This document shows positions 1-7,017 of a stretch of DNA of 8,968 bases, piece after piece. The notes under the pieces were generated by a model that saw nothing but the letters and a program-made list of their open reading frames with translations, had not been told where the DNA came from and did no database searches. The position numbers were made by a program, and so were the translations under genes. This DNA is from an uncultured Lachnospiraceae bacterium (GTDB taxonomy: Bacteria; Bacillota; Clostridia; Lachnospirales; Lachnospiraceae). The DNA is taken from assembly GCA_937891165.1 (NCBI GenBank), contig CALAEX010000150.1:1-8968 (forward strand), in the 5' to 3' direction. Position 1 is the stretch's first letter; each line of letters opens with the position of its first letter.

Positions 1-246
1 ATTAGCAATAATAATAGCGTCATCTATTGCCTCATCTTTTGCCATTTTTTTAGCATAATTATTAGTTGAATCAACTTCTTCTAACAAAACAATATTATGC
101 TTATTATCTAGTTGACTTAAAATTTTTTCTTTATTAAGAACTCTAATATCGCTATAATAAATATAACCACTTCTATTTACTGACTTAATATCATATCCTT
201 CTGTAATTAACATTGATATAATTTTATTTATATAACTTCTTGTTAC
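1..246 (-). CDS. birA: Biotin-protein ligase/repressor BirA, N-terminal fragment (partial at window edge)
   Basis: This stretch reads as the start of a biotin-[acetyl-CoA carboxylase] ligase, the cytosolic enzyme that attaches biotin to carboxylase carrier domains and often represses biotin genes. What is seen: a winged-helix-like segment (VTRSYINKIISML, then LITEGYDIKSVNRSGY), a linker, and the catalytic-domain entry LLEEVDSTNNYAKKMA, which matches the family's E-x-DSTN-x-x-A signature. The frame runs off base 1, so the GRGRRG biotinoyl-AMP loop is outside the window. There is no BirA start codon. Upstream the frame continues without a stop into an unrelated acidic segment and then ruvA. The first few residues of the wing domain are therefore replaced, and the fragment probably reached this position by a join near 238-246. 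The identity is fairly sure; its membership of the same chromosome as ruvA is doubtful. Confidence 0.7.
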
Positions 247-657
247 ATTCATTTTTGCATGGTCTTTATTTCCACAGTTTGGACATACTGCATTATCAAC
301 TACAGCTTGTGCTTCTCGTTGTTCTTGGATTGGCTCAATGATTTCTTCTTGAATAAAGTCTGGACCTTCTTGTCCGGCGATGATTGCTGGTGTATGAGCT
401 AACATCTTGCTACCAAATCTAGTTACTGGATATTCGTCTGCTATATCACCTACTGTATCAACGACATCGTCAATTAAATCAACTCCGAAACGTTCTGTAA
501 CTGATTCTCCAGCCATATCTCTAACAACTTTATCTCCAGTCATATATTTTTCATAATCATCAGCCTTTTCTAATGCTTCTCTTACAGCATCATCTACTCT
601 ATTATCTAATGTATCTAATACTTGTTGTGATGCTTTATTTCCAATTATGTCTTCACC
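241..657 (-). other. Unrecognised acidic coding segment inserted between RuvA and BirA sequence, ending in an NrdD-like Cys motif
   Basis: The minus-strand frame shared by RuvA and BirA stays open here for about 139 codons and is protein-like: regular, charged, rich in Asp and Glu (RVDDAVREALEKADDYEKYM, then FGVDLIDDVVDTVGDIADEY), with no membrane segment. It ends with VCPNCGNKDHAKMNVTR. The CPxCG...KMNVTR phrase resembles the C-terminal zinc site of class III anaerobic ribonucleotide reductase NrdD, but the residues before it do not look like NrdD to me. The base composition is visibly less AT-rich than the flanking RuvA and BirA parts. It has neither its own start nor a stop. I do not recognise the main segment. 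The most likely reading is an internal piece of another gene, or two pieces, joined in frame by chance or microhomology. A genuine linker domain is less likely. Confidence 0.5.
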
Positions 658-1248
658 TTGTTTTAATAAATCTTCTACAGTTGTTGTTTCCGTAATTTCT
701 ATTTTTCTTAATACTTTCATTGCTTCTGTCATAGAATATCCAAGTGCAGCTAATGCTTCTGCGGCTTCTTCTCTCATATTGGAGGCCTTTGTAGCGGTTG
801 CCATACCTTGTCCTTGTAATAACTTAGTTTCTATCGTATCTTGTAACTTAAATTTATCTTTTAATTCTAAAATAATCTTTCCTGCTGTCTTTGGTCCAAT
901 ACCTGGAATTTTAGAAATTGTTTTTGTATCTTCTGAGAGCACTGCAAAATGTAAATCATCCAAAGAAATATTAGATAAAATCGCAATTGCTCCTTTTGGT
1001 CCAATACCACTTACTGTAATTAATAACTTAAAAATTTGCAGTGCTTCTTCTGATAAAAACCCAAACAAAGCAATTCCATCCTCTTTTACTTGCAAATGCG
1101 TATAAAGTAATACTTTATCTCCATTAGACGGCATCTGCTGTAAATCTGTCATTGGTACAAAAATTTCATATCCTACTCCTGAAGCTGTAGACATAATTAC
1201 TGTATTTATTGTCTTTTTTACAATTATTCCCTCTACAAATGCTATCAT
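658..1248 (-). CDS. ruvA: Holliday junction branch migration protein RuvA, C-terminal end replaced
   Basis: RuvA tetramers bind four-way DNA junctions and load the RuvB motor for branch migration in recombinational repair. The recognisable part is about 197 residues, close to the usual length of about 200. An N-terminal OB-fold domain begins MIAFVEGIIVKK. Two helix-hairpin-helix motifs follow, GIGPKGAIAIL (near residues 81-91) and IPGIGPKTAGKIILEL (near 114-129). Domain III, which contacts RuvB, is present (EEAAEALAALGYSMTEAMKVL, ending ETTTVEDLLKQ). The ATG at 1248 overlaps the TGA of the upstream zinc-ribbon gene as ATGA, which fixes the start and suggests translational coupling. A normal RuvA would stop within a few codons of VEDLLKQ; here no stop appears and the frame continues to base 1 through foreign-looking sequence. 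RuvB would be expected next and is absent. RuvA identity is secure; the end at 658 is my estimate of the join. Confidence 0.9.
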
Positions 1249-1490
1249 AACTTTTTAAACTCTCCTTTAGAAAGACGCAATCTTCCCTCATCAATGTATT
1301 GCAATACATCAATAACAGAAACTCCTGCTCCTTCTGCAATTTGTATTGCATTACTATTTGGGAATTTTTGAAGATATACTTCTATTTTTGTAAAAACTGC
1401 TTCATCAATGGATTTGCAATTATTACAAATGATTTCTTTCTTTTTTGTTTTAAATACTGTTCCACAAAATTTACACTTACTTAAATGCAT
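1245..1490 (-). CDS. Small zinc-ribbon plus helix-turn-helix protein (YvyF / TIGR03826-like)
   Basis: An 81-residue cytosolic protein. Two CxxC pairs (C6-x-x-C9 and C22-x-x-C25) form a probable zinc ribbon. A helical segment follows and then a MerR-like helix-turn-helix end (NAIQIAEGAGVSVIDVLQYI, then DEGRLRLS). This order of Cys ribbon, helix and 'x-IAEx-x-GVS-x-x-x-V-x-x-YIxEGRL' agrees with the family called flagellar operon protein YvyF in Bacillus, whose biochemical role is not well defined. No flagellar gene is seen here, so a flagellar role should not be assumed. The ATG at 1490 has a GGAG-type ribosome binding site lying inside the last codons of the upstream hydrolase gene (gap of 4 bases). 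The stop overlaps the ruvA start as ATGA. It therefore appears to be translated together with ruvA. DNA or RNA binding is a plausible inference only. Confidence 0.75.
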   Translation of the reverse strand: MHLSKCKFCGTVFKTKKKEIICNNCKSIDEAVFTKIEVYLQKFPNSNAIQIAEGAGVSVIDVLQYIDEGRLRLSKGEFKKL

Positions 1491-1494
1491 ACCA

Positions 1495-2484
1495 TCACTC
1501 CATTCTATTCGACTTTAAAGTTCTCCTAAAAAATCTACCTACCGCATCCTCATAAGCTTTTGGGTCTAAACAATAACTCATTCCATGTCCTGCACCAGCC
1601 ACCGTAACTAATTCTACCTCTGAAACACATGCTTCTTTACAAGCTATACTCATAGAACAAGGAACAAAATCATCTGCTTCACCATGAATCAAAAGAACTG
1701 GTATATTACAATTCTTCATACTCTTTATTGCAGACGCTTCTTCCAAATTAAAATGTCCGAAAATTCCTGCCGCCAATTTTACTAACGGATAAATAATCTT
1801 TGTCGGCAATTTCATACTTTTCATAACAGAAATCAAAATTTCTTTTGGCGAAGAATAGCCACAATCTGCCATAATTCCTTTTACATTATTCGGAAGTCCA
1901 ACATCTGCTGCCATCATCACTGTTGCTGCTCCCATAGAAAGGCCCGAAAGTAGTAGTTCCGTATCTTCCCCAAATCGTTGAATCAAATAATTCACCCAAC
2001 ATTTACAATCATAACGTTCTTTAATACCAAACGTAATTGTCTTCCCTTCACTTTGATTTTGTGCTCGTTGGTCTGCCATTAAAATATTAAATCCATACAA
2101 TCCCGAATAATAGAAAATTCCATTTCCATCCCGAAATATATTTCCATGATAGCCATGCATCATTAAAATAACAGGGGCATTATCTCTACGATGATAATAT
2201 CTTCCTGACAATTTTAAACCATCTTCTGAAGTAATATAAACCTGTTCAAAAGGTTCTTTCATTACTCTATCGATACCTATTCTAATCACTTCCTGATGAT
2301 TTTCATAGTCTTTTCCTATTGGCATATAATCTTCAATTGTAACTTCTACCTTTTTTAAACGATATTCCATAAAACAAATACGATATACTATATAAATTGC
2401 AATTAAAAATAACACTATAATGCCAATGATAATACATAAAATTAACATTTTATAATAACTCACTTTCCTCACAATACAACCCAT
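1495..2484 (-). CDS. Membrane-anchored alpha/beta hydrolase (serine esterase/peptidase-like)
   Basis: A 329-residue protein with one strong N-terminal transmembrane segment (about residues 13-36) and an alpha/beta-hydrolase domain. Visible landmarks are the oxyanion-hole HG in ILMMHGYHGN (near 107-115), the nucleophile elbow GLSMG with Ser183, the acid Asp271 in HGEADDFVP, and His300 in GAGHG. The catalytic triad is complete, so it should be an active hydrolase facing outward or membrane-tethered. The fold resembles YqkD/BAAT-type proteins annotated as alpha/beta hydrolases. The substrate cannot be read from sequence. The start is uncertain: the ATG at 2484 has no good ribosome binding site. 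A GTG at 2472 and an ATG at 2448, the latter preceded by a purine-rich GAGGAAAGTGAG stretch, are alternatives, and each keeps most of the membrane anchor. Four bases separate its stop from the zinc-ribbon gene, so the two are probably cotranscribed. Confidence 0.85.
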   Translation of the reverse strand: MGCIVRKVSYYKMLILCIIIGIIVLFLIAIYIVYRICFMEYRLKKVEVTIEDYMPIGKDYENHQEVIRIGIDRVMKEPFEQVYITSEDGLKLSGRYYHRRDNAPVILMMHGYHGNIFRDGNGIFYYSGLYGFNILMADQRAQNQSEGKTITFGIKERYDCKCWVNYLIQRFGEDTELLLSGLSMGAATVMMAADVGLPNNVKGIMADCGYSSPKEILISVMKSMKLPTKIIYPLVKLAAGIFGHFNLEEASAIKSMKNCNIPVLLIHGEADDFVPCSMSIACKEACVSEVELVTVAGAGHGMSYCLDPKAYEDAVGRFFRRTLKSNRME

Positions 2485-2505
2485 TTTTGTTGCATCTTAT
2501 TCTTT

Positions 2506-2514
2506 AGTATATCA
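2506..2514 (-). promoter_or_regulatory. Possible extended -10 promoter for the hydrolase-ruvA gene group
   Basis: On the minus strand TGATATACT (an extended -10 of the TGnTATAAT kind) stands about 22 bases before the ATG at 2484, in the 59-base gap after the protease gene. The bases one spacer upstream are only a T-run and give no recognisable -35. If used, transcription would begin about 15 bases before the first ATG. Confidence 0.35.
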
Positions 2515-2543
2515 TACTTTTACAAGAAAAAAAACTATTTTTC

Positions 2544-4223
2544 TTATGAAAATTCTATACTATCTCCAATACATAATCTTCCCCACCCTATGATAGGATT
2601 TGGATATTGCTCCGATGGCAATCGTTCTGCTCCTCTTAATAAATACTCTCTTAATTTTTCTCCATACAAGAATCTATCATTCCCGTCTATGATTCCCCAT
2701 TGCATTAATAACGCTGCTCCTCCCGTTACAAAAGGAGTTGCCATAGATGTCCCTGTTCTTCTAGTATATCCTCCACCAACCGCACAAGACATAATCTCTA
2801 CTCCAGGAGCTACAATATCTGGTTTTGTACGTCCTAATTCTCTTGCTTGCCCTCTCCCTGAAAACGGTGCTACTTGAAATGTTCCAACATCATACGCTCC
2901 AACCGAAATAACATTTTCTGCTGTAGAAGGTATTGTCAATGTCCTAGCTGTATCTGGGATAATAAACCCACTTTGACTACTTTCTAGTCCTTGTAAAATC
3001 CAAATATCATATTCCCCCTTCACAATTTGCTCAGTAATAAGACGAATCTTCCATACTCCTACTCCTAATCGTTCTCCCAATGCAGTAATACTTAAACGAA
3101 ATTCGGATAAGTTTTGGTATATCGTAGGAGCACTCCAAAGTCCTTCTAATTCCGCTTCTGCTAATCGAACAGTTTTACCCCATGCAGAATACAAAAAGGA
3201 AGAACCAAATGCTGTTACAGGTTCTCCTTCGCTAAATGGAAAAGAAACCGTTCTTCCAGAAGGACTTTCTATCTCCACTAAAAATCTATCTGGATAGTTT
3301 TTCCATAACTCTAATTCTAATGATTTTTCTGTTCCTTCTATCGCAAGTTCTATTTCTACCATTGCTTGTTCTAATATACCTCCTGCATGCTTTCTTCCTA
3401 CTCCTTCATTTCCTGTTCCAACACAAATAACACATTTTGCCATACGACTAACGGTATTGATATAGGTTTCTAATAAACTTTTTCCATTATGCGCTCCTTC
3501 ATTTGTTCCATAGCTTAAATTTAACGCCAACGGTTGATTTCTCTCCATCGCAAATCGAATACAAAAATCAATAGCCTCCATCAATCTTGCTGTACCTGTT
3601 ACGGATGCTTGCTCACTTCTTACTTCTGCTAACTTTACAACTAGTAATTCGCTTTCATAGGCTACACCCCTATATTTTCCATTAGAAGCTCTTCCATTTC
3701 CAGCCGCAATTCCTGCCACATGTGTTCCATGTCCTGATAAATCTACTTCTGGCACAATCCTTCTTTGGTCACTTACCACTTCTTCTCTTAGTGCTAAATC
3801 AATTTGTTCCTTGGAAAAGAATGTTCCAAGCGTATAACCTTCAGGTGGTGTTCCAAACGAAGAAAACTGGTCCCATAATGCCACAATGCGAGTTGTACCA
3901 TCTTCATTACGAAAATCAGGATGAGTATAGTCAATTCCAGAATCTACAATTGCTACTAACACACCCTTTCCACTTAAATTATCTGGTACATAAGGAGCAG
4001 TTGGACGATTCCGTACACAAGAAGCTGCTCTACCAAGTTCTACAGTGGTATATACTCGAACAGGCAACTCTGCATATAAAATATCTGGACTTTGTAAAAA
4101 TTCCTCTACCTGTGCTTCTTCTACTACAGCAATTGCATAATTACCTAATAACTCTGTTATATTTTCTTGTGAGTTCCACTTTGTACCTTCTCTTGTAAGA
4201 AGGATTAATTCCACTTGTGCCAT
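2544..4223 (-). CDS. S8 family subtilisin-like serine protease, Csp-like
   Basis: A 559-residue subtilase without a signal peptide or membrane segment. Numbering from the ATG at 4223, the catalytic residues are all present: Asp94 in AIVDSGIDYTHPDF, His165 in SGHGTHVAG, oxyanion Asn272 in GTGNEG, and Ser493 in GTSMATP. About 60 residues precede the catalytic domain and look like a short prodomain. Between Asn272 and the Ser region is an insertion of roughly 150 residues, mostly beta-strand-like. This arrangement matches the clostridial Csp proteases (germination proteases that activate the cortex hydrolase SleC) and their many uncharacterised relatives. No cortex hydrolase gene is nearby, so a germination role is not shown. 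A TTG at 4232 in frame could extend it by three residues, but AGTAGG sits nine bases before the ATG at 4223, which I prefer. The gene stands alone after the feo terminator. Confidence 0.9.
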   Translation of the reverse strand: MAQVELILLTREGTKWNSQENITELLGNYAIAVVEEAQVEEFLQSPDILYAELPVRVYTTVELGRAASCVRNRPTAPYVPDNLSGKGVLVAIVDSGIDYTHPDFRNEDGTTRIVALWDQFSSFGTPPEGYTLGTFFSKEQIDLALREEVVSDQRRIVPEVDLSGHGTHVAGIAAGNGRASNGKYRGVAYESELLVVKLAEVRSEQASVTGTARLMEAIDFCIRFAMERNQPLALNLSYGTNEGAHNGKSLLETYINTVSRMAKCVICVGTGNEGVGRKHAGGILEQAMVEIELAIEGTEKSLELELWKNYPDRFLVEIESPSGRTVSFPFSEGEPVTAFGSSFLYSAWGKTVRLAEAELEGLWSAPTIYQNLSEFRLSITALGERLGVGVWKIRLITEQIVKGEYDIWILQGLESSQSGFIIPDTARTLTIPSTAENVISVGAYDVGTFQVAPFSGRGQARELGRTKPDIVAPGVEIMSCAVGGGYTRRTGTSMATPFVTGGAALLMQWGIIDGNDRFLYGEKLREYLLRGAERLPSEQYPNPIIGWGRLCIGDSIEFS

Positions 4224-4289
4224 ACATAACAACCTACTAACTTTTCTACTACTTTATTCTATATTTATTTTTTCTATGACAACACAAAA

Positions 4290-4320
4290 ATTGCGGTCAG
4301 ACAATCCGCCCAACCGCAAT
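4290..4320 (-). terminator. Rho-independent terminator of the feo gene group
   Basis: Arms ATTGCGGT (4290-4297) and ACCGCAAT (4313-4320) form a perfect 8-bp stem around a 15-base loop, followed on the minus strand by a T-run that begins in the stem (TTTTTGTGTT). It lies 16 bases after the stop of the FeoB-associated protein and before the protease gene, so it separates the iron-uptake group from the downstream genes. An A-run on the other side could let it work in both directions. Confidence 0.75.
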
Positions 4321-4336
4321 AAAAAGTTTCTATTTA

Positions 4337-4519
4337 TTATTTTTCAGAATGACATCCACAAGTACATTCTGTTGTTCCATTATTTTTAGAAGCACATGTT
4401 CCTCCTTGAGGACAACCAATGCATTTTACCCCACTTTTTTTTGCTTTTACAATATAAAAGCAAGAAGAACCTAAAATAACGAGAAGAATCAATATAATTA
4501 CTATATTTGTAATATCCAT
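4337..4519 (-). CDS. FeoB-associated Cys-rich membrane protein
   Basis: A 60-residue protein with one N-terminal membrane helix (about residues 5-24) and a short tail rich in cysteine (C33, C36, C42, C52, C54, C56, followed by H57), plus C20 in or at the edge of the helix. This is the pattern of the FeoB-associated Cys-rich membrane protein family found directly downstream of feoB in many Firmicutes. A role in handling ferrous iron at the FeoB pore, comparable in position to FeoC of proteobacteria, has been suggested for such proteins but is inference here. It begins 19 bases after the feoB stop with AAAGGTG shortly before the ATG, so it should be on the feoB transcript. The terminator follows immediately. 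Confidence 0.85.
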   Translation of the reverse strand: MDITNIVIILILLVILGSSCFYIVKAKKSGVKCIGCPQGGTCASKNNGTTECTCGCHSEK

Positions 4520-4538
4520 ATAACACCTTTTCTAAAAC

Positions 4539-6542
4539 CTATGCTATTTTATTTAACTTATATTCTTTTTCTAAGCCTTTCTCTGCTTTTCCTATTAAGT
4601 AAATCACAAAAGCAATCATAGCAAGCACCGCAAACAATCCAGGAACAAATCCTGTACCAAGTGTTCCTTCCGTAATCAATGTACCAATATGATATACTAA
4701 GAAAGCAACTACATACCCTGTGCCAAGCTGAAGTGCAATACCACCAAATAACCACTTCTTATCTTTCATTTCCGAGTTCATTGCACCAATTGCAGCAAAA
4801 CAAGGAGGAGTAAATAAGTTAAACATTAAATAACCTAATGCTGCTACAGAAGAAAGCCCAAACATTGCTGCTACTTCACTTGCTCCACCAATTAAAGCAA
4901 GTTCTTCTGTATCAATAAAATTTGTAATACCATACACAACAGCCAATGTACCAACTACATTTTCCTTTGCAATAAAGCCAGTCACTGCCGCTGCTGCCAA
5001 CTGCCATACACCAAATCCAAGAGGAATCAACAATACGGCAAATGGAGAAGCAATCGTTGCTAAAATAGAAGTATGTTCTAAGCCCTCTTCTACTAACTGG
5101 AAACTCCAGTTAAAGGACTGCATTACCTGTACTGCTGTATTACAAACAAGAATAATTGTACCTGCCTTAATAATATAAGACTTACCACGAGAACACATCG
5201 AGAGGAATGCCCTCTTAATGCTTGGAATCTTATATTCTGGAAGTTCAATAATAAAGAAGGATTTTCTATTCTTATGTCCAGCAATCTTATTTACTAAAAG
5301 AGCACCAAGGAAAATTAACATAATACCTACAAAATACATCAATGTACCAACCCAAGACGCATCTTCAAAAAATACACCTGCAAATAATGCAATGACCGGA
5401 AGCTTTGCACCACAAGGCATAAATGGAGCTAACATAACCGTTGCTTTCCGTTCTCTTTCATTACGAATCGTACGACACGCCATAACACCCGGAACAGCAC
5501 AACCAGTTGTAATAACAAATGGAATAACTGATTTACCCGATAAACCAACTTTCTTAAAAATTGGGTCTAACACGACACTAACACGAGCCATATAACCACA
5601 ATCTTCTAAAAGAGCAATTAAAAAATACATTACCATTACGAGTGGAAGGAAACCTACTACTGCACCAACACCACCAATAATACCATCTACTAATAATGCC
5701 TGTAAAATTGGAGCACTGCCTTCTACCCATCCAGCAACCACTTCTTGAAAACTTTCAATCCATCCAACTAAGGTATCTGCAAGAAATGGACCAAGTGTAG
5801 ACTGCGAAATATCAAATACTAAAAACATAACCACAGCAAAAATTGGAATACCAAGCCACTTATTTGTCAAAACAGCATCAATCTTATCCTGACTATTTTT
5901 ATCCTTTGTCAAAACTTTACGATTTTCTACTTCCTTTACAATCTTATTTACAAACTCAAAACGCTTTCTATCTGCAACTTCTACTTCTTGTTTACTATGT
6001 AAATTGATAGTATCTTGTATATAAGGAGCTTTTTGATAAGTACCTGCTACTTCTATAGCTTTTTGAACTACTGCTACTAATCCTTTGTCACTTGCTGTTG
6101 TAGAAACTGTTTCAATGACAGGACAACCTAATTTCTTTGATAAAGCTACTGCATTGATTGTATTTCCTTTCTTTACATTGACATCACTTTTATTTAGTGC
6201 CACTACCATAGGAATCCCCAATTCCAATAACTGAGTTGTAAAGAAAAGGCTACGACTCAAATTTGTAGCATCTACAATGTTAATAATCACATCTGGATTT
6301 TCATTCTTTACATAAGCACTTGTAATACTTTCTTCTGATGTAAATGGTGACATCGAATAAGCACCTGGTAAGTCTACCGCTATAACCTCTTGTGCTCCAC
6401 TATAAAAGTTTTTCTTAATTGGACTTTCCTTTTTGTCTACAGTAACACCAGCCCAGTTACCAACACGCTCCGTTCTACCTGTCAGAGCGTTGTACATCGT
6501 GGTTTTACCACTGTTTGGATTACCTGTTAAAGCAATTCTCAT
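4539..6542 (-). CDS. feoB: Ferrous iron transport protein B
   Basis: FeoB is the inner-membrane Fe(II) transporter with a cytosolic GTPase domain. From the ATG at 6542 it has 667 residues. G-domain motifs are complete: G1 GNPNSGKTT (7-15), switch I Thr34 in NWAGVTVDK, G3 DLPG (57-60) and G4 NKSD (117-120). A helical spacer leads to the membrane part from about residue 228, with the family motifs LEDCGYMAR (near 312-320), GCAVPGVMACRTI (347-359), MPCGAKLP (375-382) and FTPPCFAAIGA (577-587). The frame could begin at a GTG at 6557, but GGGAGG lies seven bases before the ATG at 6542, which decides the start. No FeoA domain is fused to it; feoA is separate upstream. An operator-like repeat and a hairpin precede it, so it may be regulated partly independently of feoA. 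Confidence 0.97.
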   Translation of the reverse strand: MRIALTGNPNSGKTTMYNALTGRTERVGNWAGVTVDKKESPIKKNFYSGAQEVIAVDLPGAYSMSPFTSEESITSAYVKNENPDVIINIVDATNLSRSLFFTTQLLELGIPMVVALNKSDVNVKKGNTINAVALSKKLGCPVIETVSTTASDKGLVAVVQKAIEVAGTYQKAPYIQDTINLHSKQEVEVADRKRFEFVNKIVKEVENRKVLTKDKNSQDKIDAVLTNKWLGIPIFAVVMFLVFDISQSTLGPFLADTLVGWIESFQEVVAGWVEGSAPILQALLVDGIIGGVGAVVGFLPLVMVMYFLIALLEDCGYMARVSVVLDPIFKKVGLSGKSVIPFVITTGCAVPGVMACRTIRNERERKATVMLAPFMPCGAKLPVIALFAGVFFEDASWVGTLMYFVGIMLIFLGALLVNKIAGHKNRKSFFIIELPEYKIPSIKRAFLSMCSRGKSYIIKAGTIILVCNTAVQVMQSFNWSFQLVEEGLEHTSILATIASPFAVLLIPLGFGVWQLAAAAVTGFIAKENVVGTLAVVYGITNFIDTEELALIGGASEVAAMFGLSSVAALGYLMFNLFTPPCFAAIGAMNSEMKDKKWLFGGIALQLGTGYVVAFLVYHIGTLITEGTLGTGFVPGLFAVLAMIAFVIYLIGKAEKGLEKEYKLNKIA

Positions 6543-6590
6543 TTTCTTTCCTCCCACTGTATTCCTTTAGGTATTTGATTATTACAACTA

Positions 6591-6618
6591 AAATTAGTTT
6601 TAACTAACCTCTATTCAA
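6591..6618 (-). promoter_or_regulatory. Weak candidate promoter for feoB overlapping the second operator
   Basis: On the minus strand TTGAAT (6613-6618) and TAATTT (6591-6596) are 16 bases apart, with the operator-like repeat filling the spacer. That layout would allow simple repression of a separate feoB promoter. The -10 match is poor (3 of 6), so this is a suggestion and not a firm promoter call. Confidence 0.3.
6594..6610. promoter_or_regulatory. Second DtxR-type operator candidate, upstream of feoB
   Basis: TTAGTTTTAACTAACCT contains the perfect inverted repeat TTAGT-4-ACTAA (6594-6607). It matches the feoA operator candidate at 15 of 17 positions in the same orientation. DtxR/IdeR operators are built from TTAGG/CCTAA-like half sites, and CTAACCT fits this. 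It lies in the 142-base feoA-feoB gap, 52 bases before the feoB start. Confidence 0.6.
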
Positions 6619-6664
6619 AAAAATATGTAATTGTTCAGAACTTTATGCTAAATTCTGAACAGTT
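6617..6664 (-). terminator. Hairpin with T-run between feoA and feoB (terminator or attenuator)
   Basis: GTTCAGAA (6633-6640) and TTCTGAAC (6653-6660) pair perfectly. The stem extends inward by TTTA/TAAA past a one-base bulge to a three-base loop, and outward by several A-T pairs with one mismatch. On the minus strand it is followed, after ACATA and outer pairs, by seven T (6623-6617). It lies 20-odd bases after the feoA stop. It would end or reduce transcription between feoA and feoB. The few bases between stem and T-run make it a weaker terminator than the one after the operon. Confidence 0.55.
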
Positions 6665-6684
6665 ACAATTTTTATGCTATTATT

Positions 6685-6897
6685 TTATATTAAAATAACC
6701 TCTGCTAGTTCATTATCCAAACTATATCTAGCATCTTTAATCGAAACAACACAGCTACCCTTTCGACGCGAAATCACTGTAATAGGTTCTCCGCTATAAC
6801 AGCCAAGAGAAAAGAGAAACGAATTCAGTTCTTCATCATCTGTAGAAACATCTTTAATAATATACTCTTTTTCTAATTCTGCGTTTAAAAGATTCAT
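6685..6897 (-). CDS. feoA: Ferrous iron transport protein A
   Basis: FeoA is a small cytosolic SH3-like protein needed with FeoB for Fe(II) uptake, thought to act on the FeoB GTPase domain. This copy has 70 residues, near the normal size of about 75. It shows the family core LFSLGCYSGEPITVISRRKG (near 28-47), then VVSIKDARYSLDNELAEVIL, ending two residues later. The ATG at 6897 follows AGGAGG by five bases, a near-ideal ribosome binding site. It is first in the feo group, directly behind a strong promoter overlapped by an operator candidate and divergent from a DtxR-like repressor. A hairpin separates it from feoB by 142 bases, an unusually large gap for a feoAB pair. Confidence 0.93.
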   Translation of the reverse strand: MNLLNAELEKEYIIKDVSTDDEELNSFLFSLGCYSGEPITVISRRKGSCVVSIKDARYSLDNELAEVILI

Positions 6898-6921
6898 GTG
6901 GCCTCCTAAAGTTTGATTTTT

Positions 6922-6939
6922 GTTAGAGTTAACTAACCT
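6922..6939. promoter_or_regulatory. DtxR-type operator candidate at the feoA start of transcription
   Basis: GTTAG (6922-6926) and CTAAC (6933-6937) form a perfect inverted repeat with a 6-base spacer, centred on AGTTAACT, and extend to CTAACCT. It begins 6 bases downstream of the feoA -10 box and so covers the expected transcription start. This position suits a repressor, and the half sites resemble those of DtxR/IdeR. A near copy is found upstream of feoB. Confidence 0.7.
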
Positions 6940-6945
6940 GCATAT

Positions 6946-6974
6946 AATTTACCACTTCATTCCTTTCTTGTCAA
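6946..6974 (-). promoter_or_regulatory. feoA promoter (sigma-A type)
   Basis: On the minus strand TTGACA (6969-6974, a perfect -35) and TAAATT (6946-6951) are separated by exactly 17 bases. Transcription would begin near 6939, about 40 bases before the feoA ATG, inside the operator candidate. Confidence 0.75.
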
Positions 6975-7017
6975 GTATATTTTTCCATTCTTTTAGAAAA
7001 ATTTTAGGTGCAAAAAT

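Noticed and set aside
647..1105. Plus-strand hydrophobic open frame of 152 codons
   Set aside because: It is antisense to ruvA, whose motifs are unmistakable; the hydrophobicity follows from the reverse reading of AT-rich codons.
2524..2545. AAGAAAAA/TTTTTCTT hairpin after the protease as a terminator
   Set aside because: The stem is almost only A-T, includes the stop codon region, and no separate T-run follows; too weak to call.
6543..6557. GTG start giving feoB five extra residues
   Set aside because: The GGGAGG lies within those codons and is placed correctly for the ATG at 6542.
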